NCBI GenBank assembly: GCA_040756575.1
Contig: JBFLYP010000015.1
Span: 1 to 64,000, forward strand
DNA: 64,000 nt
Origin: DTYU01 sp040756575
GTDB lineage: Bacteria > Bacillota > Desulfotomaculia > Desulfotomaculales > Ammonificaceae
Reading direction: 5' to 3'
Below, in pieces: positions 36,381 to 44,500 of this stretch (the first letter of the stretch is position 1; every line of letters starts with the position of its first letter). The notes below the pieces were generated by a model, which worked only from the letters and a program-made list of their open reading frames with translations, was not told the DNA's origin and did not search any database. Made by a program: the position numbers and the translations under genes.

Positions 36381-36527
36381 ATGAAAGCAAAGACGATTGT
36401 GGTAATCGCTCTTTTGGTTTTCGTACTTGGCAGCCTGGCGTATTCTTTCGGGCAGCTGGTGGACAACGAGGTGAAGGTCAGCGGCAGGGTGCCGAACCGC
36501 AAGGAAATTGAACAGTGGTTGACTTAA
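36381..36527 (+). CDS. Short chimeric peptide: membrane helix joined to a thioredoxin-like tail
   Basis: A 48-residue frame encodes MKAKTIVVIALLVFVLGSLA (a signal or anchor helix) followed directly by QLVDNEVKVSGRVPNRKEIEQWLT, nearly the same tail as the thioredoxin-like protein just upstream (VDGQVKVSGRVPPREEIKRWL). No CxxC motif remains. It looks like a deletion product of a secreted thioredoxin-like gene. Expression is uncertain. Confidence 0.4.
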   Translation: MKAKTIVVIALLVFVLGSLAYSFGQLVDNEVKVSGRVPNRKEIEQWLT

Positions 36528-36549
36528 AACGCCAAGTGGGGGTGCTATT

Positions 36550-36969
36550 ATGGCAAAACCGCTCAGAGTGCTTTTTCTCTGCACGCAGAACTCCTGCCGG
36601 AGCCAGATGGCTGAAGGATGGGCGCGGCATCTAAAAGCGGGTGTGCTGGAGCCTTACTCGGCGGGGACGGCGCCGGCGGCGGTCCACCCGTTAGCGGTGC
36701 GGGTGATGTCGGAGGCCGGGGTGGATATCGGCGGGCAGCGGGCGAAGCACGTGGACGAATTGCGAGAGATTGAGTTCGACCTGGCGGTTACTCTCTGCGA
36801 CAGCGCGCGGGAGAGTTGCCCGCTGCCGCCGCGGGCAAGGAGGGTGCTGCACCGGAGCTTCCCGGACCCGGCAAAGGCCGAGGGTTCCGCGGAAGAGGTC
36901 CTGGCCGCCTTCCGCCGGGTGCGGGATCTGATCCGGGATTTCGTCGCCGGGCTGCCGGAAAACCTATAA
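36550..36969 (+). CDS. arsC: Arsenate reductase (thioredoxin-coupled, LMW-phosphatase family)
   Basis: A 139-residue ArsC that reduces arsenate to arsenite for export by ACR3. The P-loop is C11-T-Q-N-S-C-R17, and the resolving pair appears as Cys83 and Cys90 in LCDSARESCP, matching the thioredoxin-dependent class. It starts at ATG 36550 after GGGGGTGC and closes the arsenic gene run. Confidence 0.94.
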   Translation: MAKPLRVLFLCTQNSCRSQMAEGWARHLKAGVLEPYSAGTAPAAVHPLAVRVMSEAGVDIGGQRAKHVDELREIEFDLAVTLCDSARESCPLPPRARRVLHRSFPDPAKAEGSAEEVLAAFRRVRDLIRDFVAGLPENL

Positions 36970-37021
36970 ATACAGCCTGACCATGTACTTGGTGATGCTT
37001 CTGCTGTGGTTAATCAAAACC

Positions 37022-37100
37022 TCACATCCATATATCTATGAACCGGAACCGCACGAAGTAGAACCAGTCCTCTGAAGGTGCCGTCCAGACGTGAGCATCC
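37022..37100 (-). pseudogene. C-terminal scrap of a PHP-type hydrolase
   Basis: On the minus strand this reads WTAPSEDWFYFVRFRFIDIW then stop, closely matching the C-terminal SWTAPSEDWFYFIRFTF of the gene at 37503-38141. It is an isolated tail, about 25 codons, left from a second copy. Confidence 0.65.
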
Positions 37101-37136
37101 GGCCGAATATGCAGCCGTACTCCTATCCGATATGAA

Positions 37137-37439
37137 CTACCGGCGAAAGATTATGCGGATCGCGGTCCGGAGAAGATATCCGAGTGCGGCGCCGAAGAAT
37201 GTGCCGAGAGCAATGCCTAAGAGCGGATTAATGTCCGCTTTCGCTGCCAGGTACATGGCCCATTCTGCAGGGGAAAGCCGCCGGATCACATGGTAATAAT
37301 CTCTGAACGGGCTGTCATGATACAGCCATTCCCGCGTGGGCTCAAAAACAGAAATAAAGTAAAGTGTTACCCAGGCATAAATGATTCCGCCGACAGCCCA
37401 TATTATTGATTGCTCTAAAGAGGGGAAAAACCGCCGCAT
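37137..37439 (-). CDS. Small membrane protein of unknown function
   Basis: A 100-residue protein with two hydrophobic segments, SIIWAVGGIIYAWVTLYFISV and INPLLGIALGTFFGAALGYLL, and a basic tail. I do not recognise it. GGAGGAGC precedes the ATG on the minus strand. A strong hairpin separates it from the upstream PHP-type gene, so it may have its own promoter. Confidence 0.6.
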   Translation of the reverse strand: MRRFFPSLEQSIIWAVGGIIYAWVTLYFISVFEPTREWLYHDSPFRDYYHVIRRLSPAEWAMYLAAKADINPLLGIALGTFFGAALGYLLRTAIRIIFRR

Positions 37440-37460
37440 ATATGCTCCTCCTTTTTGAAA

Positions 37461-37492
37461 ACGGTTAGGGACGGGGTTCCGTCCCTAACCGT
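37461..37492 (-). terminator. 14-bp perfect hairpin terminator after the PHP-type gene
   Basis: ACGGTTAGGGACGG (37461-37474) and CCGTCCCTAACCGT (37479-37492) pair perfectly around GGTT. Reading leftward the stem is followed by TTTTC, fitting termination of the minus-strand gene ending at 37503. Confidence 0.75.
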
Positions 37493-37502
37493 CCACCCCA
37501 AC

Positions 37503-38141
37503 TTAATAAACGTCGAGGAAGATCGGGTTAGTGATCACCTCCGTGGGATACGATCCAGGGTATTGGAAGGTAAAGCGGATAAAATAGAACCAGTCCTCTG
37601 AAGGCGCCGTCCAGGAGATGGTGGTCTCGGTTCCGGGGTTGGTGACCGTCTTGACCACGTTCCCGTCCCGGTTGATGATCTCAAACTTATTACACACGAA
37701 ACCGGTTACCGGCTGCTGCACCACCTTGAAGGTGAAGCTTCCGCCCTTGGGCAGCCTCACCACACTGCCCTGCGTGTAGCCGTTGACGGTGAAAAGACCG
37801 AGGTTGCCGTCTCCGGTGGCGCTGGCCTTGCCGGCTTTAATGGCGTCCCAGACGGCCGCCCGATTCGTCGGAGAGTAGTTCGTGGTGTAGATCCAGGTCC
37901 GTCCGTAATCTATCAACCGCGAATGGTGATGGTCTGAATTACCGACACCCACGACAAACCCCTTACCGGCGATGGTGTTGGACAGGTTCGCCTTGAGGAT
38001 TGAAACCCATTTCGAGATGGTTGAGGAACTTGCCGTCCGTTCGTAGGATAACAGCTCCATCGCGCGGAAGCCGGTTACACTCCAGTTCTGAACCGAGGGG
38101 GAGGGCGCAGAGGAGTCCCTCACAACGATTAATGTCGCCAC
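37503..38141 (-). pseudogene. PHP-domain metallohydrolase (CehA/McbA-like), N-terminally truncated
   Basis: This leftward frame encodes the last ~212 residues of a PHP-type hydrolase: FVVGVGNSDHHHSRL retains a His/Asp metal block, and a C-terminal beta-domain ends in SWTAPSEDWFYFIRFTF. Full-length relatives are longer and carry further N-terminal metal ligands that are missing here. The frame is open to about 38180, where group II intron-like sequence begins, so the 5' half was probably lost by insertion or rearrangement. Confidence 0.6.
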
Positions 38142-38179
38142 CGGGAATAAAAACGATTCAGTTGCTTGTCCTTCAGCCT

Positions 38180-38235
38180 TTTAGATCAAGCCTGATGGGG
38201 AAAACCGCACGTCCGGTTCTGTGAGGGGCGTCAAG
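38180..38235 (+). mobile_element. Group II intron 3' remnant (domain V-like)
   Basis: AAGCCTGATG, GGGGAAAACC, then GCACGTCCGGTTCTGTGAGG fits bacterial group II intron domain V (paired CCG...CGG arms, GAAA-type tetraloop, then GUGAGGGG). No maturase or other domains are attached. It lies at the broken 5' end of the minus-strand PHP gene. Confidence 0.6.
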
Positions 38236-38264
38236 AGTAATCAATACGTGTACTCGACCACGTG

Positions 38265-40973
38265 TTAACGTTTTCCGCGGCGGCGCAAGAACCACTTTTC
38301 AATTTCAACCGCCCAGAAGATGACACTGCCCAGGGCGAAGCAGGTTAAGACCTCGCCGAGGCTTAAGGGGACGGTTCTGAAGATTCCCTGCAGTCCCGGC
38401 AAGTAAATGACTGTAAGTTGCAGCAGAACAGTAAGAACTACCGCGCCGAACAGCGCCCGGTTAGATAGGAGACCGGCGGAGAAAAGGGAAGCCTTTCCGG
38501 TCCGGATGGCCATGACGTGCGCGAGCTGGGCAAGGGCCAGGGTGGTGAAGAGCATGGTCTGCCATGCCGGGTTCTGCGCCTTCCAGACCCAATAGCCTGT
38601 ACCGAGCGAGATCAGGGTCATCAACGTACCGACCCAGAGGATATGCACCCCGAGTCCCTCAGCGAAGATACCTTGCCGGGGGTCGGCAGGGGGGCGGCGC
38701 ATCACGTCGTACTCGGCGGGTTCCACAGCCAGAGCCAGGGCGGGAAAGCCGTCAGTTACCAGGTTTATCCAAAGTATCTGCAAAGGTGCGAGTGGGACAG
38801 GCATTCCCGTGAGCATTCCGACAAAAAGCACCAGTATCTCGCCTAAGTTGGTGGTCATCAGGTACTTCAGGAACTTCCGGACGTTGTCGAAGATCACCCG
38901 GCCTTCCTCAACAGCGGCCACTATCGTCGCGAAATTGTCATCAAGCAGGACCATATCGGCGGCCTCTTTGCTTACGTCGGTGCCGGTAACGCCCATTGCC
39001 ACCCCGATATCGGCTTTCTTCAAGGCAGGGGCGTCATTCACCCCGTCACCCGTCATCGCCACAATGTGCCCGTTTTGCTGGAGTGCTTCAACGATCCTTA
39101 ATTTATGCTCGGGTGCTACCCGGGCGTACACGGCTACATCTTCAACCGTTTTTCGAAGTCCCTCGGGAGGGAGGGCTTCTAATTGGTTGCCGGGCATTAC
39201 CCGGCGGCGGTCGGTGATTCCGAGTTCGCCGGCGATAGAGAGTGCTGTGAGCGGGTTGTCGCCGGTAATCATGATCGGGTCGATGCCGGCACGCCTGCAG
39301 GTGGCAACCGCTTCCTTGGCTTCCGCGCGCGGCGGGTCCATCATCCCGACCAGGCCGAGAAAAATGAAATCCCGTTCAATCTCTTCCTCGGACACCGTTT
39401 CGGGGAGAGAGTCCATGGGCCTCAAGGCGACTGCTAATACCCGCAGTCCCGATTCGGCCAACCTATCGGCGGCACTGCGTATCCGGTCATGCCACTCACT
39501 GTACGCCTCAGTGCTGTCACCCGCCCGGACTCGGTTGCAGATCTTGCTGAGACTCCCCACTGCTCCCTTGCAGAAGGCAAAAAACTGCGGCGGCCCGTGG
39601 TCTCCGGTTATTCCCGGGAACAGGTGCGCGCCGCCTTCGAGCACCCGGTGGATGGTGGTCATGCGTTTTCGCTCGGAGGTGAAAGGAATTTCGGCACTCC
39701 GTGGGAGTACCCGTTCCAATTCGGGCTTAATCAGGTTCAACCTTGCGGCTGCGACCACCAGTGCTCCCTCGGTTGGATCGCCCACGTACGCCGGTTTTCC
39801 TTTTTCATCCTGCGACAGAGCAGCATCATTGTTTAAGGCGCCTGCGGTCAACAGCATCAGCGCAGCGGCCGGGAAAGCAGGGGCTGGTTCCCCCCCGGTC
39901 ATCTGTATGTCTTGAAGCCCGTCCGTCCCTTGGCCGGTGGGCAGGACGACGGTTGTGACGCTCATCCGGTTCTCGGTGAGAGTTCCGGTCTTATCGGAAC
40001 ATATCTTCGTTACGAGCCCTAATGTTTCCACTGCCGGCAGCTTCCGGATGAGAGCCCGCCGTTTAAGCATGCGCTGCGCCCCCAAAGCGAGGGCGATGGT
40101 GACGGCGGCGGGAAGCCCTTCCGGCACGGCAGCCACGGCAAGGCTGACACCCGTCATAAACATTGTTTCCAGGTCTTCGCCGCGCAGCAGCCCGAGGAAG
40201 AGGACGACGCACACGATGACCAGAGCGATTACGCCTAGTGAACGCCCTAATCTGGCCATGCGCCGTTGCAGCGGAGTCGGTTGTGCCTCGACGGTCTGGA
40301 TCATCTCGGCGATCTTGCCGAGTTCGGTACGCATCCCGGTCGCAACCGCTACCGCCAGGCCCCTGCCGTAGGTGACCACCGTACCCTTATAAACCATGTT
40401 TCGGCGATCGGCCACCGGCACATTATCCTCCGCAAGTTCGCTCGTGTTTTTCTCTACGGGCACGGACTCGCCGGTAAGCACCGCCTCCTGCACCTGCAAA
40501 TTGACGGTTTCGACCAGCCGCCCGTCAGCAGGTATAATGCCGCCGGTTTCGAGCAGGAAGACATCCCCCGGCACCAGTTCCTTTTCGGAAATTTCGGTTA
40601 CTTTGCCGTCCCGGCGTACCTTTACTACCGGGACGGCAAATTGCCTCAACGCGGCCATGGCTTTCTCCGCGCGGTATTCCTGGGTGAAACCGAGGGCAGC
40701 GTTTAGGATAACAATGGCAAGGATCGCAGCCGCGTCCTTGTAGTCGCCCAAGAAAACGGAAGCGGCTGCGGCGATGATCAGCACGATAACCATCGCTGCG
40801 GTCAACTGTTCCCAAAGGATGCGCCACGGGCTTTTTTGTCCGCGTTCGATCAGGGCGTTCGGCCCGTATTCCTGCAGCCGGCGGGCGGCTTCGCCTGGAC
40901 TCAGCCCGTTTTCCGCGTTGCTGCCAAATTCCTTAAGTACGGTTTTAACATCTAATTTATACCAATCAGGCAT
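38265..40973 (-). CDS. P2-type cation-transporting ATPase (Ca2+-ATPase-like)
   Basis: A 902-residue P-type ATPase. Key sites are LTGES (dephosphorylation loop, 166-170), VPEGLP in the fourth membrane helix (283-288), the phosphorylated Asp327 in CSDKTGTLTEN, and the hinge MTGDGVNDAPALKKADIGVAMG. The C-terminal helices are complete. The overall pattern fits the SERCA/PMR1-like P2A group exporting calcium or manganese. It has no metal-binding N-terminal domain. It is monocistronic and divergent from the cobN region. Confidence 0.92.
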   Translation of the reverse strand: MPDWYKLDVKTVLKEFGSNAENGLSPGEAARRLQEYGPNALIERGQKSPWRILWEQLTAAMVIVLIIAAAASVFLGDYKDAAAILAIVILNAALGFTQEYRAEKAMAALRQFAVPVVKVRRDGKVTEISEKELVPGDVFLLETGGIIPADGRLVETVNLQVQEAVLTGESVPVEKNTSELAEDNVPVADRRNMVYKGTVVTYGRGLAVAVATGMRTELGKIAEMIQTVEAQPTPLQRRMARLGRSLGVIALVIVCVVLFLGLLRGEDLETMFMTGVSLAVAAVPEGLPAAVTIALALGAQRMLKRRALIRKLPAVETLGLVTKICSDKTGTLTENRMSVTTVVLPTGQGTDGLQDIQMTGGEPAPAFPAAALMLLTAGALNNDAALSQDEKGKPAYVGDPTEGALVVAAARLNLIKPELERVLPRSAEIPFTSERKRMTTIHRVLEGGAHLFPGITGDHGPPQFFAFCKGAVGSLSKICNRVRAGDSTEAYSEWHDRIRSAADRLAESGLRVLAVALRPMDSLPETVSEEEIERDFIFLGLVGMMDPPRAEAKEAVATCRRAGIDPIMITGDNPLTALSIAGELGITDRRRVMPGNQLEALPPEGLRKTVEDVAVYARVAPEHKLRIVEALQQNGHIVAMTGDGVNDAPALKKADIGVAMGVTGTDVSKEAADMVLLDDNFATIVAAVEEGRVIFDNVRKFLKYLMTTNLGEILVLFVGMLTGMPVPLAPLQILWINLVTDGFPALALAVEPAEYDVMRRPPADPRQGIFAEGLGVHILWVGTLMTLISLGTGYWVWKAQNPAWQTMLFTTLALAQLAHVMAIRTGKASLFSAGLLSNRALFGAVVLTVLLQLTVIYLPGLQGIFRTVPLSLGEVLTCFALGSVIFWAVEIEKWFLRRRGKR

Positions 40974-41095
40974 TAATCATCCCCCGGATTATGATACCCT
41001 AACGGTGCCACAGTGTAAAGCCGCCCTGAAGCCAAAGGGTGCGAATATGACGAATCAGGGGTAATTTAGTAGCTGAATTTTCTCCCCCAAAAGGG

Positions 41096-41124
41096 TTGAC
41101 AAACCTTTCACACGCCTCTATAAT
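41096..41124 (+). promoter_or_regulatory. Consensus sigma-A promoter upstream of cobN
   Basis: TTGACA (41096-41101), a 17-base spacer and TATAAT (41119-41124) match the vegetative consensus exactly. Transcription would begin near 41131 and enter the structured leader described next, about 450 bases before cobN. Confidence 0.85.
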
Positions 41125-41207
41125 TTTCTACAAATAGCGGCATGAAGCCGCGGCGAATCTTGTTCCTCCGGATAACGCGGGGAGCGGCAAAAGGTGAAAC
41201 TATAGAG

Positions 41208-41240
41208 GCCACGGAGGTCATCATTCCGTGGCTTTCTTTT
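41208..41240 (+). terminator. First of two tandem intrinsic terminators
   Basis: GCCACGGA (41208-41215) pairs with TCCGTGGC (41225-41232) around nine bases, followed by TTTCTTTT. Confidence 0.65.
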
Positions 41241-41285
41241 GGAAGCGGCAGCTTCCAGTAAAAAACGGGTCGGTTCGGAAATCGG

Positions 41286-41319
41286 GACCACGGAGGTCTT
41301 GCCTTCGTGGTCTTTTTTT
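41286..41319 (+). terminator. Second tandem terminator, strong
   Basis: GACCACGGAGG (41286-41296) pairs with CCTTCGTGGTC (41302-41312) around TCTTG, followed by seven T. The stem shares CCACGGAGGTC with the first terminator, suggesting duplication. Confidence 0.85.
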
Positions 41320-41320
41320 C

Positions 41321-41581
41321 TACTAATTAGGGAGTTGCCTCGTGCGGAGCGCGCCGTGTGTGAAAAAAGGACCCGTGAGGTAGTTACGTTAGATGCAGTA
41401 GCACAACACAGACGGAACGCGGCGAGAAGCAAGCAGAGCAAGGAAGACCGGATGGGGCCGAACCGGAGCGTACATAGAAGTACGTGAGGATTCGGACCCA
41501 GCCGGCTGACGCCGCTATGCGCAGTCTTATCGCCGCGCCCAACGAAAGAAGTACAATCCTATTTTCGGAGGAGGGAGATCG
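41321..41581 (+). promoter_or_regulatory. Remaining cobN upstream region with a long imperfect hairpin
   Basis: No gene is supported here. GGGGCCGAACC (41454-41464) pairs with GGATTCGGACCC (41488-41499), with an inner AGCGTAC/GTACGT stem, giving a 46-base hairpin. AAGAAGCAAGCAGAGCAAGG-type purine-rich sequence precedes it. GGAGGAGGG just before 41582 is the cobN ribosome binding site. Whether the hairpin is regulatory is unknown. Confidence 0.4.
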
Positions 41582-44500
41582 ATGTACACCATTACCGCTA
41601 TCGTCTGGCACAGCCACGCCGCGACGCTGCGGAGGGCGGCGGTGAGGGTGCGGGAGCATCTTAACGTTAAAGCCTACTCCGCTCGCAACCTTCAGGAGGG
41701 GAAGGAGGACCTGGACGCGGCCAGGTCGGACCTGGCGCGGTCCGACCTCCTCTTCCTCTACCGTTCCACCGGGGAGACCGTCTGGGACGAGCTTGAGGGG
41801 TATATCCGGGAGCTCGGCCGGCCGGTGATCTGCGTGGCGCACGACCCGGCGCTTTGGGCGCTATCTACGGTACCGGCGGAAACGGTCGCTAAGTGCTACA
41901 CCTACATCGTCCAGAACGGGGAAGAGAACTTCGCCCGCATGCTCCGGTATATCACCGCCGCAGTTCTCGGCGCGCCCTTCGACGTGGAGGAACCCGTGGT
42001 CTACCCCTGGGAGGGGCTTTACCACCCTGACGCGCCTACTTATTTTACCGGCGTCGGGGATTACCTGGCCTGGTACCAAGCACCCGGGCCGCTCGTGGGG
42101 CTGCTTTTCGCCCGCAACCAGTGGGTGAACGGGACGTTAACCGTGGAGGAAGCCTTAATCCGGGCGCTGGAAGACAGGGGGCTCGGAGTGATTCCGGCTT
42201 TCTGTTATTCACTTAAGGATGATGGCTTGGGCACCAAGGGATCCGGCGAGGTGGTCCGCGAGTTCTTCCTCGATCAGGAGGGGCATCCGCGGATCGCAGG
42301 GCTCATTAAACTTCTTTCCTTCTTCTTGTCAGCCCGCGCCAGGACGGACGACTTCCTGCAGGCGGGTGTGGCCGCCTCCGGTGTGGAACTCCTGAAGCGG
42401 CTCGGCGTGCCGGTCTTCCAGCCTTGCGTTTCCTTCTACAAGACCGTAGAGGAGTGGGAAGCCGACCCCCAGGGGCTACATCAGGACCTCGCATGGAGCG
42501 TAGCCCTGCCGGAGTTTGAAGGGGTTATCGAGCCTGTCTTCTTAGGCGCGGCGTGCAGGGAGGGAGAGCTTGAGTTCAGAGAGCCGGTGCCCGAGCGTGT
42601 TGCGCGCATAGCCGACCGCGTTGCGGCCTGGGTGCGGCTGCGGCGAAAATCCCCGGCCGAGCGGCGGGTGGCCTTCATACTGCATAACAATCCCTGCGCT
42701 TCCGTGGAAGCCACGGTGGGCGGCGGGGCAAATCTCGATACGCTGGAGAGCGTGGCCAGGGTGCTGCAGCGGATGAAAGAGGCCGGGTACGCGGTCGAGC
42801 CGCCCGCGAGCGGCAGGGAACTCATCGAGACCATCATGAACCGCAAGGCGATCTCGGAATTCCGCTGGACCACCGCCGACGAAATCGTTTCCAAGGGCGG
42901 CGCACTGAAACTTATGCCGGTAGAGGATTACCGGCAATGGTTCGACATCCTTCCGTTGCAGGTAAAGGAGCGGTTGGTTGAGGCCTGGGGCCGGCCCCCG
43001 GGGGAAGCGAAAAAGGGGGTGCCGGCGGCCATGGTCCATGAGGGTAAGATTATCATCACCGGCGTCCAATACGGCAATGCGGTGGTCTGTGTACAGCCGA
43101 AGCGCGGTTGCGCCGGGGCACGCTGCGACGGGCAGGTGTGTAAAATATTACACGACCCGGATATCCCGCCGCCGCACCAGTACTTAGCCACCTACCGCTG
43201 GCTGGAGCGGGAGTTCGGGGCAGACGCCATCGTCCACGTGGGCACCCACGGCAACTTAGAGTTCCTGCCGGGGAAAGGCGTGGGTCTCTCCGGCGAGTGT
43301 TATCCGGACCTGGCCATCGGTACCCTCCCGCACCTTTACATTTACAACGCCGACAACCCGCCGGAGGGGACGATCGCCAAGAGAAGAAGCTACGCCACCC
43401 TGGTAGACCACATGCAGACGGTGCTCACCCAAGGCGGGCTATACGACGAATTAGCCGAACTTGACCGCTACTTGGAGGAGTACGAGCGGGCGCGGGTGGC
43501 GGACCCGGCGCGGGCGCATACGCTCGAGCATCTGATAATCGAAGAGATCAGGAAGACCAATTTGGATAAACAGATCCCGCTTGAAGAGTGGCACGGTAAT
43601 TTTGGCTTTATTGCTGAGAAGGCGCACGCGGTGCTCTCCGTGATCCGCAACACCCAGATCCAGGACGGCCAGCACATTTTCGGCGAGATACCTCAGGGCG
43701 AGCGGCGGGTAGCCTTCTTGAACGCCATCCTGCGCTACGACGCCGGGGACGAGGTTTCGCTCCGGCGGGCGGTGGCCGGACTCATGGGCCTCGACTTAGC
43801 GGAACTTCTCGCCGACCAGGGGAAGTTCTCCCTGCGGTACGGCAAATCCCACGGCGCCCTCCTCGAGGAGGTCGACGCAGCCTGCAAGGCCTTCATCGGC
43901 ATCTTCCTGAAGGGGCGGCCCGTTACGTCGGACGACGCCGCTGTGATCCTGGGCGGCGATCTCTTGGCCCCGGAGCGCCTTGGTGAGCTGAACACGCTCT
44001 TACCCCGTGTGCTCGATCTTAACGAACGGATCGAGGCCTCGCGGGAGATCGAAGCGCTTCTTGCGGGCTTTGACGGCCGCTACATTCCCGCCGGGCCCTC
44101 CGGGCTCATCACCCGCGGCCGGGACGACGTCCTCCCCACGGGCCGCAACTTCTACTCCCTCGACCCCCACCGGGTACCCACTAAAGCTGCCTGGGAGGTG
44201 GGAAAGCGCCTGGCCGAAAAGATATTAGCGAAGCACCTCACCGAAGAGGGCCGCTACCCGGAGAACATCGCCCTTTACTGGATGTGCAACGACATCATGT
44301 GGGCTGACGGCGAGGGGCTGGGGCAGATGTTCTACCTCCTCGGCGTGCGGCCGAAGTGGCTGCCGAACGGCCGCGTGGCCGGCGTCGAGGTCATCCCCCT
44401 TGAGGAATTAGGGCGGCCCCGCGTCGATCTCACCGTCCGGGTTTCCGGCATCACCCGGGACAACTTCCCCAACTGCGTCGACCTGCTGGACGAGGCCGTC

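Larger units (their letters stand above)
41131..41320 (+). ncRNA. Structured leader or small RNA with tandem terminators
   Basis: Directly after the consensus promoter there is no coding sequence but a GC-rich folded stretch: GCGGC-ATGA-GCCGC first, then a core containing GCGGGGAGCGGCAAAAGGTGAAAC, two parts of which faintly recall the GGGAA and GGTGAAA boxes of cobalamin riboswitches. It lacks the remaining B12-box elements, so I do not call it one. Two hairpins with T-runs follow. It may be a metabolite-controlled attenuator of cobN or an independent small RNA. Confidence 0.4.

Noticed and set aside
37995..38006. GAGGATTGAAAC looks like the end of the CRISPR repeat
   Set aside because: Twelve bases only, inside the PHP-type coding frame; chance match.
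41100..41250. Cobalamin riboswitch before cobN
   Set aside because: Only two loosely similar boxes are present; the rest of the conserved core was not found, so it is described as an unidentified structured leader.
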